From Heyndrickxia sp050281185 (GTDB lineage Bacteria > Bacillota > Bacilli > Bacillales > Bacillaceae_C), in the NCBI RefSeq assembly GCF_050281185.1, contig NZ_JBNNWS010000005.1, positions 1-64,000 on the forward strand: DNA of 64,000 nucleotides, in the 5' to 3' direction. Of the stretch, positions 52,869 through 60,769 are shown in pieces. Made by a program: the position numbers and the translations under genes. The notes beneath the pieces were generated by a model. The model was given only the letters and a program-made list of their open reading frames with translations. It ran no database searches and was not told the DNA's origin. Positions within the stretch are counted from its first letter, which is position 1, and the number at the start of each line of letters is the position of its first letter.

Positions 52869-52989
52869 CTATATTTGCTTGATATTGAACATGAATTTTA
52901 ATTTTCTGCACTACATTACTACCACATTTTACACAAGTCCCAATTTTATCAGATAAATGTCGACAGTGCTCACAATAATATTTTTCCAT
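52846..52989 (-). CDS. 47-residue zinc-ribbon protein
   Basis: The frame MEKYYCEHCRHL...CVKCGSN has two CxxC pairs (Cys6/Cys9 and Cys19/Cys22), the minimal zinc-ribbon layout, then a basic and polar tail. The ribosome site is weak (TAGGA 4 nt before the ATG). The terminator-like hairpin overlapping its stop supports a real gene. Not recognised. Confidence 0.5.
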   Translation of the reverse strand: MEKYYCEHCRHLSDKIGTCVKCGSNVVQKIKIHVQYQANIGSNLKGD

Positions 52990-53187
52990 AATTCCTATTT
53001 CACACTCACTTTATTTCATACTGTGATTTAGTTTATTTTAAACTAAGTAAGAATGTGACTGATTCACGAATGTCCTCTTTTTACTTTAGGAGATAATAAG
53101 GTCGCTATATTATAGCTAACTCTTTTACTATTTCAATTAAATTTAAATAAATTAATTGACAAAATAATTAATTCAATATATATTCAT

Positions 53188-53207
53188 ATATGAACATATG
53201 TACATAT
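53188..53207 (+). promoter_or_regulatory. ArsR/CzrA-type operator candidate
   Basis: ATATGAACATATGTACATAT is a 10+10 imperfect palindrome (9 of 10 matched) of the kind bound by zinc-sensing ArsR-family repressors such as CzrA. It lies 21 nt before the dead czcO start and 197 nt before czcD. No arsR-type gene is in the window. Confidence 0.55.
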
Positions 53208-53227
53208 AATAATATGAGGTGCTTTAA

Positions 53228-53374
53228 ATGATTAATGATATTTTGTAATAGGGATGGTCAAGCCGGCTTATCGATGGGGTATTACTTAAAGAAATCTTCA
53301 TTATCGTTTCTAATTATGAATAAGAGTACCGAATTAGAATTATTTAGGGAAATAGAATTAATTCAAGTTTAATA
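53228..53374 (+). pseudogene. czcO-like flavin monooxygenase, N-terminal remnant
   Basis: Behind a GAGGTG ribosome site the ATG frame opens MINDIL, then meets TAA TAG. Shifting frame restores DGQAGLSMGYYLKKSSLSF, the FAD-binding GxGxxG start of CzcO/YrpB-type oxidoreductases. The first nine codons fit 25 nt instead of 27, so two single-base deletions are inferred. After about 45 codons the frame ends and the other 300 residues are missing. In B. subtilis czcO is the partner of czcD. Confidence 0.7.
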
Positions 53375-53403
53375 CGCATTTAATATCTTAAGGAGGAATT
53401 ACT

Positions 53404-54360
53404 ATGGGACACAACCATCAACATGGACATGATCATTCACATGGAGCAAATAAAAAAGCATTAATGCTTAGTTTTATCATTATAACTGGGTATATGGTTA
53501 TTGAGGTCATTGGTGGTTTTTTAACCAATAGTCTTGCGCTTTTATCAGATGCAGGTCATATGTTAAGTGATTCAATTTCACTAGGGATAGGGCTTCTAGC
53601 CTTTACATTAGGCGAAAAAGTAGCTAACTATAGTAAGACTTTTGGTTATAAACGTTTTGAAATATTGGCTGCAGTTTTTAATGGGGTCACTCTCATACTT
53701 ATTGCCCTTTTTATTTTTTATGAGGCATACCAAAGATTCTCAAATCCACCAGAAGTTGCATCAACTGGCATGTTAATTATTGGTTTTATTGGATTGCTGA
53801 TCAATATCTTAGTAGCTTGGATTCTGTTACGTAATGGGGATACAGAAGAAAACTTAAACTTACGTGCAGCTTTTCTTCATGTTATCGGTGATATGCTTGG
53901 TTCAGTGGGTGCAGTAGTGGCTGCAATACTAATAATGTTTTTCAACTGGGGTTGGGCTGATCCACTTGCTAGTGTTATTGTGGCAATTCTTGTTTTAGTT
54001 AGTGGTTGGCGTGTTACAAAAGATGCTGTTCATGTATTAATGGAAGGTACACCTAACAATATTGAGTTGAGTGAAATTATTAAAACCATCAAAAATGTCG
54101 GTGGAGTAAAAAGTATTCATGATCTTCATGTATGGAGTATTACTAGTGGACAAAATGCTTTTTCTTGTCATGCAGTGATAGATAAAAACTTATCCATAAT
54201 AGAAAGCCAAAAATTATTGAGAGAGATTGAGCATCAATTAGAACATCAAGGAATTGGCCATTCCGTGATTCAGTTAGAAAGTGAAGATCATTTCCACGAA
54301 GATTCAATTCTTTGTAAAAATCAGAACCACTCTATTTCTCATCTCCAGCACAACCATTAA
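53404..54360 (+). CDS. czcD: cation diffusion facilitator CzcD
   Basis: A six-helix proton-driven zinc (cadmium, cobalt) exporter of 318 residues. The N-terminus is His-rich (HNHQHGHDHSHG), and so is the C-terminus. Transport-site residues lie in LLSDAGHMLSD (Asp49, His52, Asp56 region) and in FLHVIGDMLGS of the fifth helix. The C-terminal cytoplasmic domain has GGVKSIHDLHVWSI. AGGAGG precedes the ATG. It is probably controlled by the palindrome at 53188. Confidence 0.93.
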   Translation: MGHNHQHGHDHSHGANKKALMLSFIIITGYMVIEVIGGFLTNSLALLSDAGHMLSDSISLGIGLLAFTLGEKVANYSKTFGYKRFEILAAVFNGVTLILIALFIFYEAYQRFSNPPEVASTGMLIIGFIGLLINILVAWILLRNGDTEENLNLRAAFLHVIGDMLGSVGAVVAAILIMFFNWGWADPLASVIVAILVLVSGWRVTKDAVHVLMEGTPNNIELSEIIKTIKNVGGVKSIHDLHVWSITSGQNAFSCHAVIDKNLSIIESQKLLREIEHQLEHQGIGHSVIQLESEDHFHEDSILCKNQNHSISHLQHNH

Positions 54361-54378
54361 TATAAATAGGATACTATC

Positions 54379-54413
54379 CAATACCTCCATTTTGATTAAA
54401 TGGAGGTATTTTG
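54379..54413 (+). terminator. czcD terminator
   Basis: AATACCTCCATT/AATGGAGGTATT arms with a 6-nt loop and TTTT tail. Confidence 0.88.
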
Positions 54414-54447
54414 TATAAAAATAGCTAATAAAACAGTTCGATAACAG

Positions 54448-55398
54448 TTAAGCAGTTATTTGATCTGTATTTTTTACTGTTTTTATCAATTTCCAAGCAC
54501 GTGGACGAACATTAATTTCCACAGGAGTACGCCCTTCTGCTTCCCCATCAGTATGAACAGAAATTGGGATGTCTGATTTTATACTTATTTGATTGCCTTT
54601 AAACGTCTTTACTTCCTTAAATTTTGTATGTCCTCCCCAAAAAACACTAATAAAGGCAAATAAAAGCTTTACTCTTGAAATGAGATGGACAACGGTAATA
54701 TCAAATTCACCATCACTTGGATTAGCTTGTGGGGCAATTTTCATTCCACCTCCATAATATGACTGATTAGACACAGTGACAAACCAGGCTTTATCAAAGG
54801 TATATTGGATACCGTTAATCGTTAAATATAAAGTTGAAGGCCGATAACGAAAAAGTTCAACAATCAAAAATACCGCATAAACTATTTTACCTAAACCAAT
54901 TCTATTTAGTATTTTTTTAATTGACGATGAATTCACCTTCTCAGAAATCAGTGCATCAAACCCAGCACCCAAACTATTAACAAAATATCCTTCACTTTTG
55001 TCAATTTTAAATTCACCCACATCATAATAAGCTTCTTCTTTCTCATCTACCATATGTAATAATAAATCTAAACATTTTTCAGGATTGGAAGGGAGTTTAA
55101 ATCCTCTAGCAAAATCATTTCCTGACCCTGCAGGAATATAAGAAATAGTGACATGGGAAAAAGAAGCTACCCCATTAATTACTTCATGAATCGTTCCATC
55201 CCCTCCTACGGCCACAATGGTCATAGGATCAGAACTTGAAACTGCTATTGAAAATGCAATATTCATTGCATCTTTTCTTTCCTTTGAGTAGTATACTTCA
55301 TGAGGAATATCCAATAATTTTCTCTCTATTCTTCTCCACACCTTTAAACTTACCCCATTTTTAGCCACAGGATTAACAATAAATACTAGCTTTTTCAT
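54448..55398 (-). CDS. diacylglycerol kinase family lipid kinase
   Basis: A 316-residue cytosolic lipid kinase of the DgkB/YegS/YtlR family. The nucleotide-binding GGDGTIHEVINGV motif is near residues 74-86, followed by IPAGSGNDFARG. The C-terminal beta region has the GGGMKIAPQANPSDG motif. The ATG giving MKKLVFIVNP has GGGGGA 7 nt upstream. Which lipid is phosphorylated is not clear; the YtlR branch is not known to act on diacylglycerol. Confidence 0.87.
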   Translation of the reverse strand: MKKLVFIVNPVAKNGVSLKVWRRIERKLLDIPHEVYYSKERKDAMNIAFSIAVSSSDPMTIVAVGGDGTIHEVINGVASFSHVTISYIPAGSGNDFARGFKLPSNPEKCLDLLLHMVDEKEEAYYDVGEFKIDKSEGYFVNSLGAGFDALISEKVNSSSIKKILNRIGLGKIVYAVFLIVELFRYRPSTLYLTINGIQYTFDKAWFVTVSNQSYYGGGMKIAPQANPSDGEFDITVVHLISRVKLLFAFISVFWGGHTKFKEVKTFKGNQISIKSDIPISVHTDGEAEGRTPVEINVRPRAWKLIKTVKNTDQITA

Positions 55399-55445
55399 CC
55401 AGCTATCCCCCGATTTGTTCAAGGTTCATTGAAAAGTTTATTCTA

Positions 55446-56024
55446 TTAAGGCTGCAATAGACTCATCTGCCATTTATCTTCAATGGGAGTATATAGCTCT
55501 CTAATATGCAGACGACTTTCTTTAAATGTTAGAAATTCAATAGACATTGGTTTAACGATAAAGCCTCCCCAATTCTCCGGTTTTGGTATTTGCGTATCTT
55601 GTATATTCTTTTTAACTTCCTCAAACTGATTATATAAATCTTGTTCTGACAAAAGAGGTTGACTCTGTTTACAACTTAATGTAGTTATTTGTGCGTTTCT
55701 CGATCTTGTTTTCCAGTATTTTTCAGCAGTTATAGAGGAGATCTGTGAGGCGAGGCCATTAACTCTTACTTGATAACCGATTGCTTCCCACCAAAATGTT
55801 AACCCTACCTTTGGATTTCGCTGAATATCACGGCCTTTTTGAGAATCAAGATTGGTACAAAAAATAAATCCGCTCTCGTCAACAGACTTTAAATCTACAA
55901 AGCGGCCTGACGGAAACCCATACTCATCAATCGTTGAAACACATACTGCACTTGGATGCTTCAATTTCAAACTGCTTTTTGCTTCATCCCAACACGATTT
56001 AAACTTTATCATTGGATTAATCAT
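55446..56024 (-). CDS. pyridoxamine 5'-phosphate oxidase-family protein (PdxH-like)
   Basis: A 192-residue FMN-binding split-barrel protein. RFVDLKSVDESGFIF and FCTNLDSQKGRDI correspond to the FMN-binding region of PdxH, and PENWGGF and RLHIREL are near the C-terminus. The usual C-terminal RxHR substrate motif is altered to RLHIREL, so true PNP oxidase activity is uncertain. No operon partner is needed for B6 synthesis in Bacillus, which uses PdxST. Confidence 0.78.
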   Translation of the reverse strand: MINPMIKFKSCWDEAKSSLKLKHPSAVCVSTIDEYGFPSGRFVDLKSVDESGFIFCTNLDSQKGRDIQRNPKVGLTFWWEAIGYQVRVNGLASQISSITAEKYWKTRSRNAQITTLSCKQSQPLLSEQDLYNQFEEVKKNIQDTQIPKPENWGGFIVKPMSIEFLTFKESRLHIRELYTPIEDKWQMSLLQP

Positions 56025-56340
56025 TTTATTTCACCTCTAAAATTTAAATTGATATATTTAGAATCTCATAGATGATACCTCTTGTCTTTTAAGCTACCTC
56101 TCCTTTTTATCTAAAGGTAAAAAACATATTATAAGCCAAATATAACAAAGCACTATCACTACATTCAAACTTAACATCACTTGTTAATTACATGTTAGAT
56201 ATTTAATATTAATCATTGAATAGAAAAATGTAGGTGGAAACAGCTAGAAATTTGTTGAGATCAACAATATTTGATTGTATGTGAATATAATCAAAACAAA
56301 ATAATAGAACACTTTATTCCAAATAGTGATACTAGGTAAA
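56025..56340. other. gene-free stretch
   Basis: I see no coding frame, strong hairpin or repeat here. Only the promoter candidate beyond its right end (56346-56375) stands out. Confidence 0.6.
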
Positions 56341-56345
56341 ATCTC

Positions 56346-56375
56346 TTGATTAATCTAACTATAGAAGCTTATGAT
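56346..56375 (+). promoter_or_regulatory. promoter of DUF1349 gene
   Basis: TTGATT and TATGAT with an 18-nt spacer, about 45 nt before the start codon. Confidence 0.5.
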
Positions 56376-56420
56376 AATGGGTAAGTATGAAAAAAATATA
56401 GCAGATAAGGGGTACAATTA

Positions 56421-57050
56421 ATGAGTAATAGAAGCATATTGATAGAGGAATTCAATAATACAGATTTAGATAAAAATTTAAAATGGTTCTCCCCACCTGA
56501 AAAATGGAAGGTTAATAACGAAGAGTCAAAATTAATAATTATGACTGACAACCAAACAGATTTTTGGCAAAAAACACATTATGGATTTCAAGCTGATAAT
56601 GGACATTTTTTGTATTATGAACTAAACAGCGATTTTAGATTAATTACTAAAGTAAAATCTAAGCCAAAGAATAGATACGACCAAGCTGGCTTAATGGTTA
56701 GATTTTCGAAAGATACTTGGTTAAAAACATCTGTTGAATATATACCTGATGGTAATAATAAATTAGGTGTTGTTGTAACAAATAACGGTTTTTCTGATTG
56801 GTCTAGCCAAGAATTTATAGAATCACAGACTTCACTTTTCTATCGAATAACAAGAAAAGGAAATAATTTCTATGTTGATTATTCATTAGATGGTATTTCG
56901 TGGAGACAAATAAGAATGGCCAACCTCTTTGAAGAAACACAGAGTATCAAAGTTGGCATTTATGCTTGCAGTCCACAAGGAGAAGGCTACGAAGCTGAAT
57001 TCGACTTTATTAAAATTGAAAATATTAATAATGATACAAAAGTATATTAA
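56421..57050 (+). CDS. DUF1349 (concanavalin-like) protein
   Basis: A 209-residue beta-sandwich protein with the DUF1349 pattern: FSPPEKWKVNNEESKLII at the start, KSKPKNRYDQAGLMVRFSKD in the middle, YSLDGISWRQIRMANL and GIYACSPQGEGYEAEFDF at the end. Relatives are annotated as regulators of a beta-galactosidase or as enolase-like regulators without firm evidence, so a ligand-binding role is the most that can be said. Confidence 0.85.
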   Translation: MSNRSILIEEFNNTDLDKNLKWFSPPEKWKVNNEESKLIIMTDNQTDFWQKTHYGFQADNGHFLYYELNSDFRLITKVKSKPKNRYDQAGLMVRFSKDTWLKTSVEYIPDGNNKLGVVVTNNGFSDWSSQEFIESQTSLFYRITRKGNNFYVDYSLDGISWRQIRMANLFEETQSIKVGIYACSPQGEGYEAEFDFIKIENINNDTKVY

Positions 57051-57178
57051 AAGAATTAAGATGAAAATATATGAATACACAGATATACGAAAAATTTGTT
57101 TCACAAAGTTAAAATTGCATAAGATTCTTTTCCATCAATTCCATGGAATATACCTAACAGATAATTGAACAGATATTA

Positions 57179-57212
57179 CAAAAAAATCCCCACATCCAAT
57201 GTGAGGATCACA
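57179..57212 (-). terminator. cotD terminator
   Basis: ATCCTCACAT/ATGTGGGGAT arms then TTTTTTT on the minus strand, 33 nt past the cotD stop. Confidence 0.8.
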
Positions 57213-57244
57213 TTCATTTCTTATGCATAATAATCAACTATTGA

Positions 57245-57559
57245 TTAATAAAATCCAAACGGTCTTGGCATTGGCATTGGCATTGTCGGGCAGCAAGGAA
57301 TATGTGGTGTTCCACAACATACATGTTGTTCACAACATTCGTTAACTACAGATTCAGTATGAGGGAAATAATGTTGGTGTGTAATCATGTGTTTATTAAC
57401 ATGTGTCGTATGCGATGGGTGTACATGCTGTACGACATGTGGAAACACGGTTGTTTGTACATCGTTTAATGCTGGATCGCTCGTTCCAGGATCATACTGA
57501 GTTGGTGCTACTTTTGGAGGGCACATTATAGGTCCACAATGAGGACGATGATAACTCAT
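57245..57559 (-). CDS. cotD: spore coat protein CotD family
   Basis: A 104-residue His-, Pro- and Cys-rich protein. It has the CotD signature: HRPHCGPIMCPPKVAPTQYD at the start, repeated His-Val-His segments (HVVQHVHPSHTTHVNKH) and Cys pairs near the C-terminus before MPMPRPFGFY. It is an inner coat component made late in the mother cell. A GGGG-rich ribosome site precedes the ATG. Confidence 0.9.
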   Translation of the reverse strand: MSYHRPHCGPIMCPPKVAPTQYDPGTSDPALNDVQTTVFPHVVQHVHPSHTTHVNKHMITHQHYFPHTESVVNECCEQHVCCGTPHIPCCPTMPMPMPRPFGFY

Positions 57560-57660
57560 AAAAAGGATCCCCTTTCACTTTTATTTTATTTACAGTATTA
57601 GACTATGAACTTGGAGGGATAGTTGTACTAGTTAAAAAACCTAATTTGATTTTGTCTTAT

Positions 57661-57690
57661 AAAAAAAATCCCCACAAATATGTGGGGATC
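57661..57690 (-). terminator. terminator behind pbuX tail fragment
   Basis: ATCCCCACA/TGTGGGGAT hairpin followed by a long T tract on the minus strand. The intact pbuX has no comparable hairpin directly after it, so this may be the original pbuX terminator. Confidence 0.85.
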
Positions 57691-57700
57691 CATTTCAAAA

Positions 57701-57985
57701 TTATGATGCTTTTTGCTCAAATTTCTTAATGTTTTTCTTATGTTTTGATGGTATAACATTAAATAAAATATTTAAAACGATTGCAGTGAAGCTTCCTGCT
57801 ACAATACCATTGCTTGTTAAGATTTGAAAATTCTCCGGAAGATGTGTAAAAAGCTTAGGAACGACTGTTACACCCATTCCCATACCTACCGTGCATGCAA
57901 TGATAAATAAATTTTCATGAGAAGAAAGATCCACCCTGCTTAACATTTTTTATCCTGAAACATAGTCCATACAAAGCATTAAAAA
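57701..57985 (-). pseudogene. duplicated 3' end of pbuX
   Basis: Residues 1-81 of the frame at 57701-57946 match the last 81 residues of intact PbuX (59465-60769) almost throughout, and DNA similarity continues to about 57985 before breaking. There is no start of its own (the first Met is internal in PbuX) and the frame is lost upstream. It lies 1.5 kb from the intact gene, in the same orientation. Confidence 0.8.
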
Positions 57986-58069
57986 TATTATATAAATATA
58001 ACATTTCAAGTCGAATTATTCAGTCAATTATCATTTAAATATATGTAAGAATATAGTGTTAATTTGTTT

Positions 58070-58313
58070 AATAATTAGGCTCTTTTCGTATAAATTGTTG
58101 TTTTTAGACTATAAACTTAGTCCGTTGATTTCCGCTCCAGACACTTGCTTTCCGCGGGGAGGGATGAGAGCCTCCTCGGCGTTACCGCATGCGGGGTCTC
58201 CCACTTCCCTCTTTTTCCCGCAGGAGTCAAGTGCCCTCCGCTACAATCAACTCAGATTGTTAATAAAATATCACTAAAATAGCTACAAACTTTACGAAAA
58301 CTGCCAATAATTA
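58070..58313. mobile_element. MITE copy B with 8-bp target duplication
   Basis: The element (58078-58305) has the same ends and GC-rich core as copy A. It carries about 8 extra bases near CCAGACAC and a few substitutions. AATAATTA directly flanks both sides (58070-58077 and 58306-58313). The two copies have different duplications, which shows two separate insertions. The surrounding stretch from 57985 to 58530 otherwise holds no gene. Confidence 0.85.
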
Positions 58314-58529
58314 ACCTCAAGGATAAGCCAATAACATAATATGGTTACTCTTTCCAAGAGTTTCTGATAAAAAGAAAAATACTTCAAAGGAGATATAATA
58401 TATTTTAAAAAATGAATTGAGAAAGGAATAAAACATCCTAAAGGAGAACTATATTACTAGGTGGATCAAAAGGAATGAAATGACAATGCACATACAAATT
58501 GTATGTAAATAAATAAAGGAGTTTATAAA

Positions 58530-58832
58530 ATGAACCTAAATTCTTTATCAGAGTTAAGAAACATTAGAATAGCTTTAGTTATCATAACCGTAATTTTAGC
58601 ACTTTCATTATGTGGAAGAAATGAATCAGACCATGTTTATTACAATGATGATCAAGATTATTATCCTAAATTTTCTTATTCAAATATGGTTGATTTGGGT
58701 AATGGTGACTTTGGGGTCTTGAATGGAGATTCTTATTCTAGTGGAAATGCTACAATAGTAATTTATCATTATGATAAAAAGACAAATGAAATTACTGTTA
58801 AGAAAGAACAAGCACTAAATGAGCTACAATAA
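58530..58832 (+). CDS. hypothetical membrane-anchored or exported protein
   Basis: A 100-residue frame behind AAAGGAG. It has an N-terminal hydrophobic segment (about 13-28) ending in a Cys that does not make a standard lipobox, then an acidic, Tyr/Asp-rich soluble part (YYNDDQDYYPKFSYSN). Not recognised. It is the first gene of the small cassette lying between the two pbuX copies. Confidence 0.5.
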   Translation: MNLNSLSELRNIRIALVIITVILALSLCGRNESDHVYYNDDQDYYPKFSYSNMVDLGNGDFGVLNGDSYSSGNATIVIYHYDKKTNEITVKKEQALNELQ

Positions 58833-58865
58833 GATCGAATATATAATGAAAAATTACTTTTATAA

Positions 58866-59060
58866 GGAATAAATGCTTTTGTTGAACAAAATGAAGAATG
58901 GCAGTTTTATAGCGCCGAAGATGATAATAGCAGCTTTATTCTATAATATGATAAATTTCTTTATAATTTTTCAGATGAATCTGATCATATTGAGAGTATT
59001 CAAGATTTCTTATGTTCTAAGCTTACTTATCCAGAATTAACTTGGGAACATGTTAAATAA
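58866..59060 (+). pseudogene. hypothetical gene with an in-frame stop
   Basis: One frame reads INAFVEQNEEWQFYSAEDD..., meets TAA at 58944-58946, and then continues to 59060 as YDKFLYNFSDESDHIES... ending WEHVK. The composition is acidic and hydrophilic on both sides of the stop, as for one soluble protein of about 65 residues interrupted by mutation. There is no ATG at its left end. Not recognised. Confidence 0.4.
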
Positions 59061-59114
59061 TTTTTTTTTATGAAAAAGATATTTTATATACTTTAATGTT
59101 TGGAGGAATTTGTA

Positions 59115-59309
59115 TTGGTAGAACTTTTTAATTTTATAGGGATTTATTTCTCACCTATTCTTTGTTTTATATTCATTTTTAATTGTGTAGAAATCGCAAA
59201 AAAGATTAAAAATGGAAATAACAATACTGCAATAAATACAATAATTGCTTCAGTATCTTTTACATTGATTGTTTATTCTGTAATTATCATAGCTTATTCT
59301 AGTTATTAA
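59115..59309 (+). CDS. small two-helix membrane protein
   Basis: A 64-residue frame with two membrane segments (about 5-26 and 41-61) joined by a basic loop (KKIKNGNNN). GGAGG 8 nt before a TTG sets the start. Not recognised. It belongs to the small cassette between the pbuX copies. Confidence 0.5.
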   Translation: MVELFNFIGIYFSPILCFIFIFNCVEIAKKIKNGNNNTAINTIIASVSFTLIVYSVIIIAYSSY

Positions 59310-59348
59310 TAAATATCTATCCACTAGCCAAGAAGATATTTATTTCTA

Positions 59349-59389
59349 CAAATTGATAGATAATTAGATTGTAATTATCTATCAATTTG
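59349..59389. terminator. 18-bp perfect hairpin between cassette and pbuX
   Basis: CAAATTGATAGATAATTA and its exact complement surround a 5-nt loop (GATTG). There is no T tract. It could end transcription from both sides or be a leftover of an insertion. Confidence 0.55.
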
Positions 59390-59464
59390 ATAGTAGGTGC
59401 AGGAATATCAAGACATATTTTTGCCTTTAAAATGTGGGAGTAAAATAAAATTTTTCGTTTAATT

Positions 59465-60769
59465 TTATGATGCTTTTTCCTCAATTATCTTAATGTTTTT
59501 CTTATGTTTTGATGGTATAACATTAAATAAAATATTTAAAACGATTGCAGTGAAGCTTCCTGCTACAATACCATTGCTTGTTAAAATTTGAAAATTCTCC
59601 GGAAGCTGTGTAAAAAGCTTTGGAACGACTGTTACACCCATCCCCATACCGACCGAGCATGCAATGATAAATAAATTTTCATGAGAAGAAAGATCCACCC
59701 TGCTTAACATTTTTATTCCTGAAGCGATGACCATACCAAACATAGCTACCATTGCGCCGCCTAGAACTGCTGGGGGAATGATTGTTGTTAAAGCACCGAT
59801 TTTAGGGATGACACCGATTATCATTAAAAAAATACCCATTAAATAAATCACATTTTTTGATTTTACGCCTGATAGCTGAACAAGCCCAACGTTTTGTGAA
59901 AAAGTTGTGTAAGGAAATGAATTAAATAATCCACCTAAAACACTCGCTAATCCTTCAGCTCGATATCCTTTTGCTAAATCTTTTTCGGAAATTTTTTGCT
60001 CGGTAATGTCACTAAGAGCATAATAAACTCCTGTTGACTCTACTAAACTTACCACCGCTACTAGAAACATCGTAATAATTGCTGTCCATTCAAATGTCGG
60101 CATACCGAAATAAAGCGGCCTTATCATATGAAACATGGCAGAGTCTGAAACAGGCGTAAAATCTACTTTCCCCATCAATGCTGCAGCTATCGTTCCTCCG
60201 ATTAGTCCTAACAAAATAGAAATGGAACGTATAAAACCATTAAAGAAACGCTGCAGTAAAATGATAAAGATTAACGTTCCAAATGCTAAACATACATTGC
60301 TTACTGATCCAAATTCTGGGCTTCCTTCTCCACCAGCCATATTATTCATCGCAACAGGAATAAGTGTGATCCCAATAGTAGTGACAACTGAACCCGTAAC
60401 AACAGGTGGAAAAAAACGAACGAGCTTTCCAAAAAACTTACTGACAACTATAATCATTAAACCAGATATAATTACCGCACCATATATCGCAGTGATTCCA
60501 TACTTATGGCCGATTGCAAGCATTGGCCCAACTGCGGTAAAAGTACATCCTAGCACCACTGGCAACCCGATCCCGAAGAAACGGTTCTTCCAAACTTGTA
60601 AAATCGTAGCAATTCCACACATAAAAATATCTATGGAGACTAAATAAGTTAATTTTTCACCTTTTAAACCCATTTCTCCGCCGACAATTAATGGAATGAT
60701 AACTGCTCCAGCATACATAGCTAGTACATGCTGAATGCTTAATGTAGCTATTTTTAGCTTACTCTGCAT
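59465..60769 (-). CDS. pbuX: xanthine permease PbuX
   Basis: A polytopic NCS2 transporter (434 residues, about 12-14 segments) importing xanthine. SIQHVLAMYAGAVIIPLIVGG at the N-terminus, the GLPVVLGCTFTAVGPM motif and FNSFPYTTFSQNVGLVQLSG near residue 295 are typical of the uracil/xanthine permease branch. AGGAGG stands about 10 nt before the ATG, which shares one base with the xpt stop. It is expressed with xpt from the guanine-riboswitch leader. Confidence 0.93.
   Translation of the reverse strand: MQSKLKIATLSIQHVLAMYAGAVIIPLIVGGEMGLKGEKLTYLVSIDIFMCGIATILQVWKNRFFGIGLPVVLGCTFTAVGPMLAIGHKYGITAIYGAVIISGLMIIVVSKFFGKLVRFFPPVVTGSVVTTIGITLIPVAMNNMAGGEGSPEFGSVSNVCLAFGTLIFIILLQRFFNGFIRSISILLGLIGGTIAAALMGKVDFTPVSDSAMFHMIRPLYFGMPTFEWTAIITMFLVAVVSLVESTGVYYALSDITEQKISEKDLAKGYRAEGLASVLGGLFNSFPYTTFSQNVGLVQLSGVKSKNVIYLMGIFLMIIGVIPKIGALTTIIPPAVLGGAMVAMFGMVIASGIKMLSRVDLSSHENLFIIACSVGMGMGVTVVPKLFTQLPENFQILTSNGIVAGSFTAIVLNILFNVIPSKHKKNIKIIEEKAS

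Noticed and set aside
56929..57168. 79-codon plus-strand frame overlapping the DUF1349 gene end
   Set aside because: Out-of-frame reading of the DUF1349 gene with no ribosome site.
58873..59037. Alternative ATG frame in the broken cassette gene (hydrophobic, Ile-rich)
   Set aside because: AAGGA precedes it, but its composition looks like an out-of-frame reading of the acidic frame. The acidic frame is preferred, with low confidence.
60135..60647. 170-codon plus-strand frame inside pbuX
   Set aside because: It is antisense to a clear transporter gene and has no ribosome site or membrane/enzymatic character of its own.
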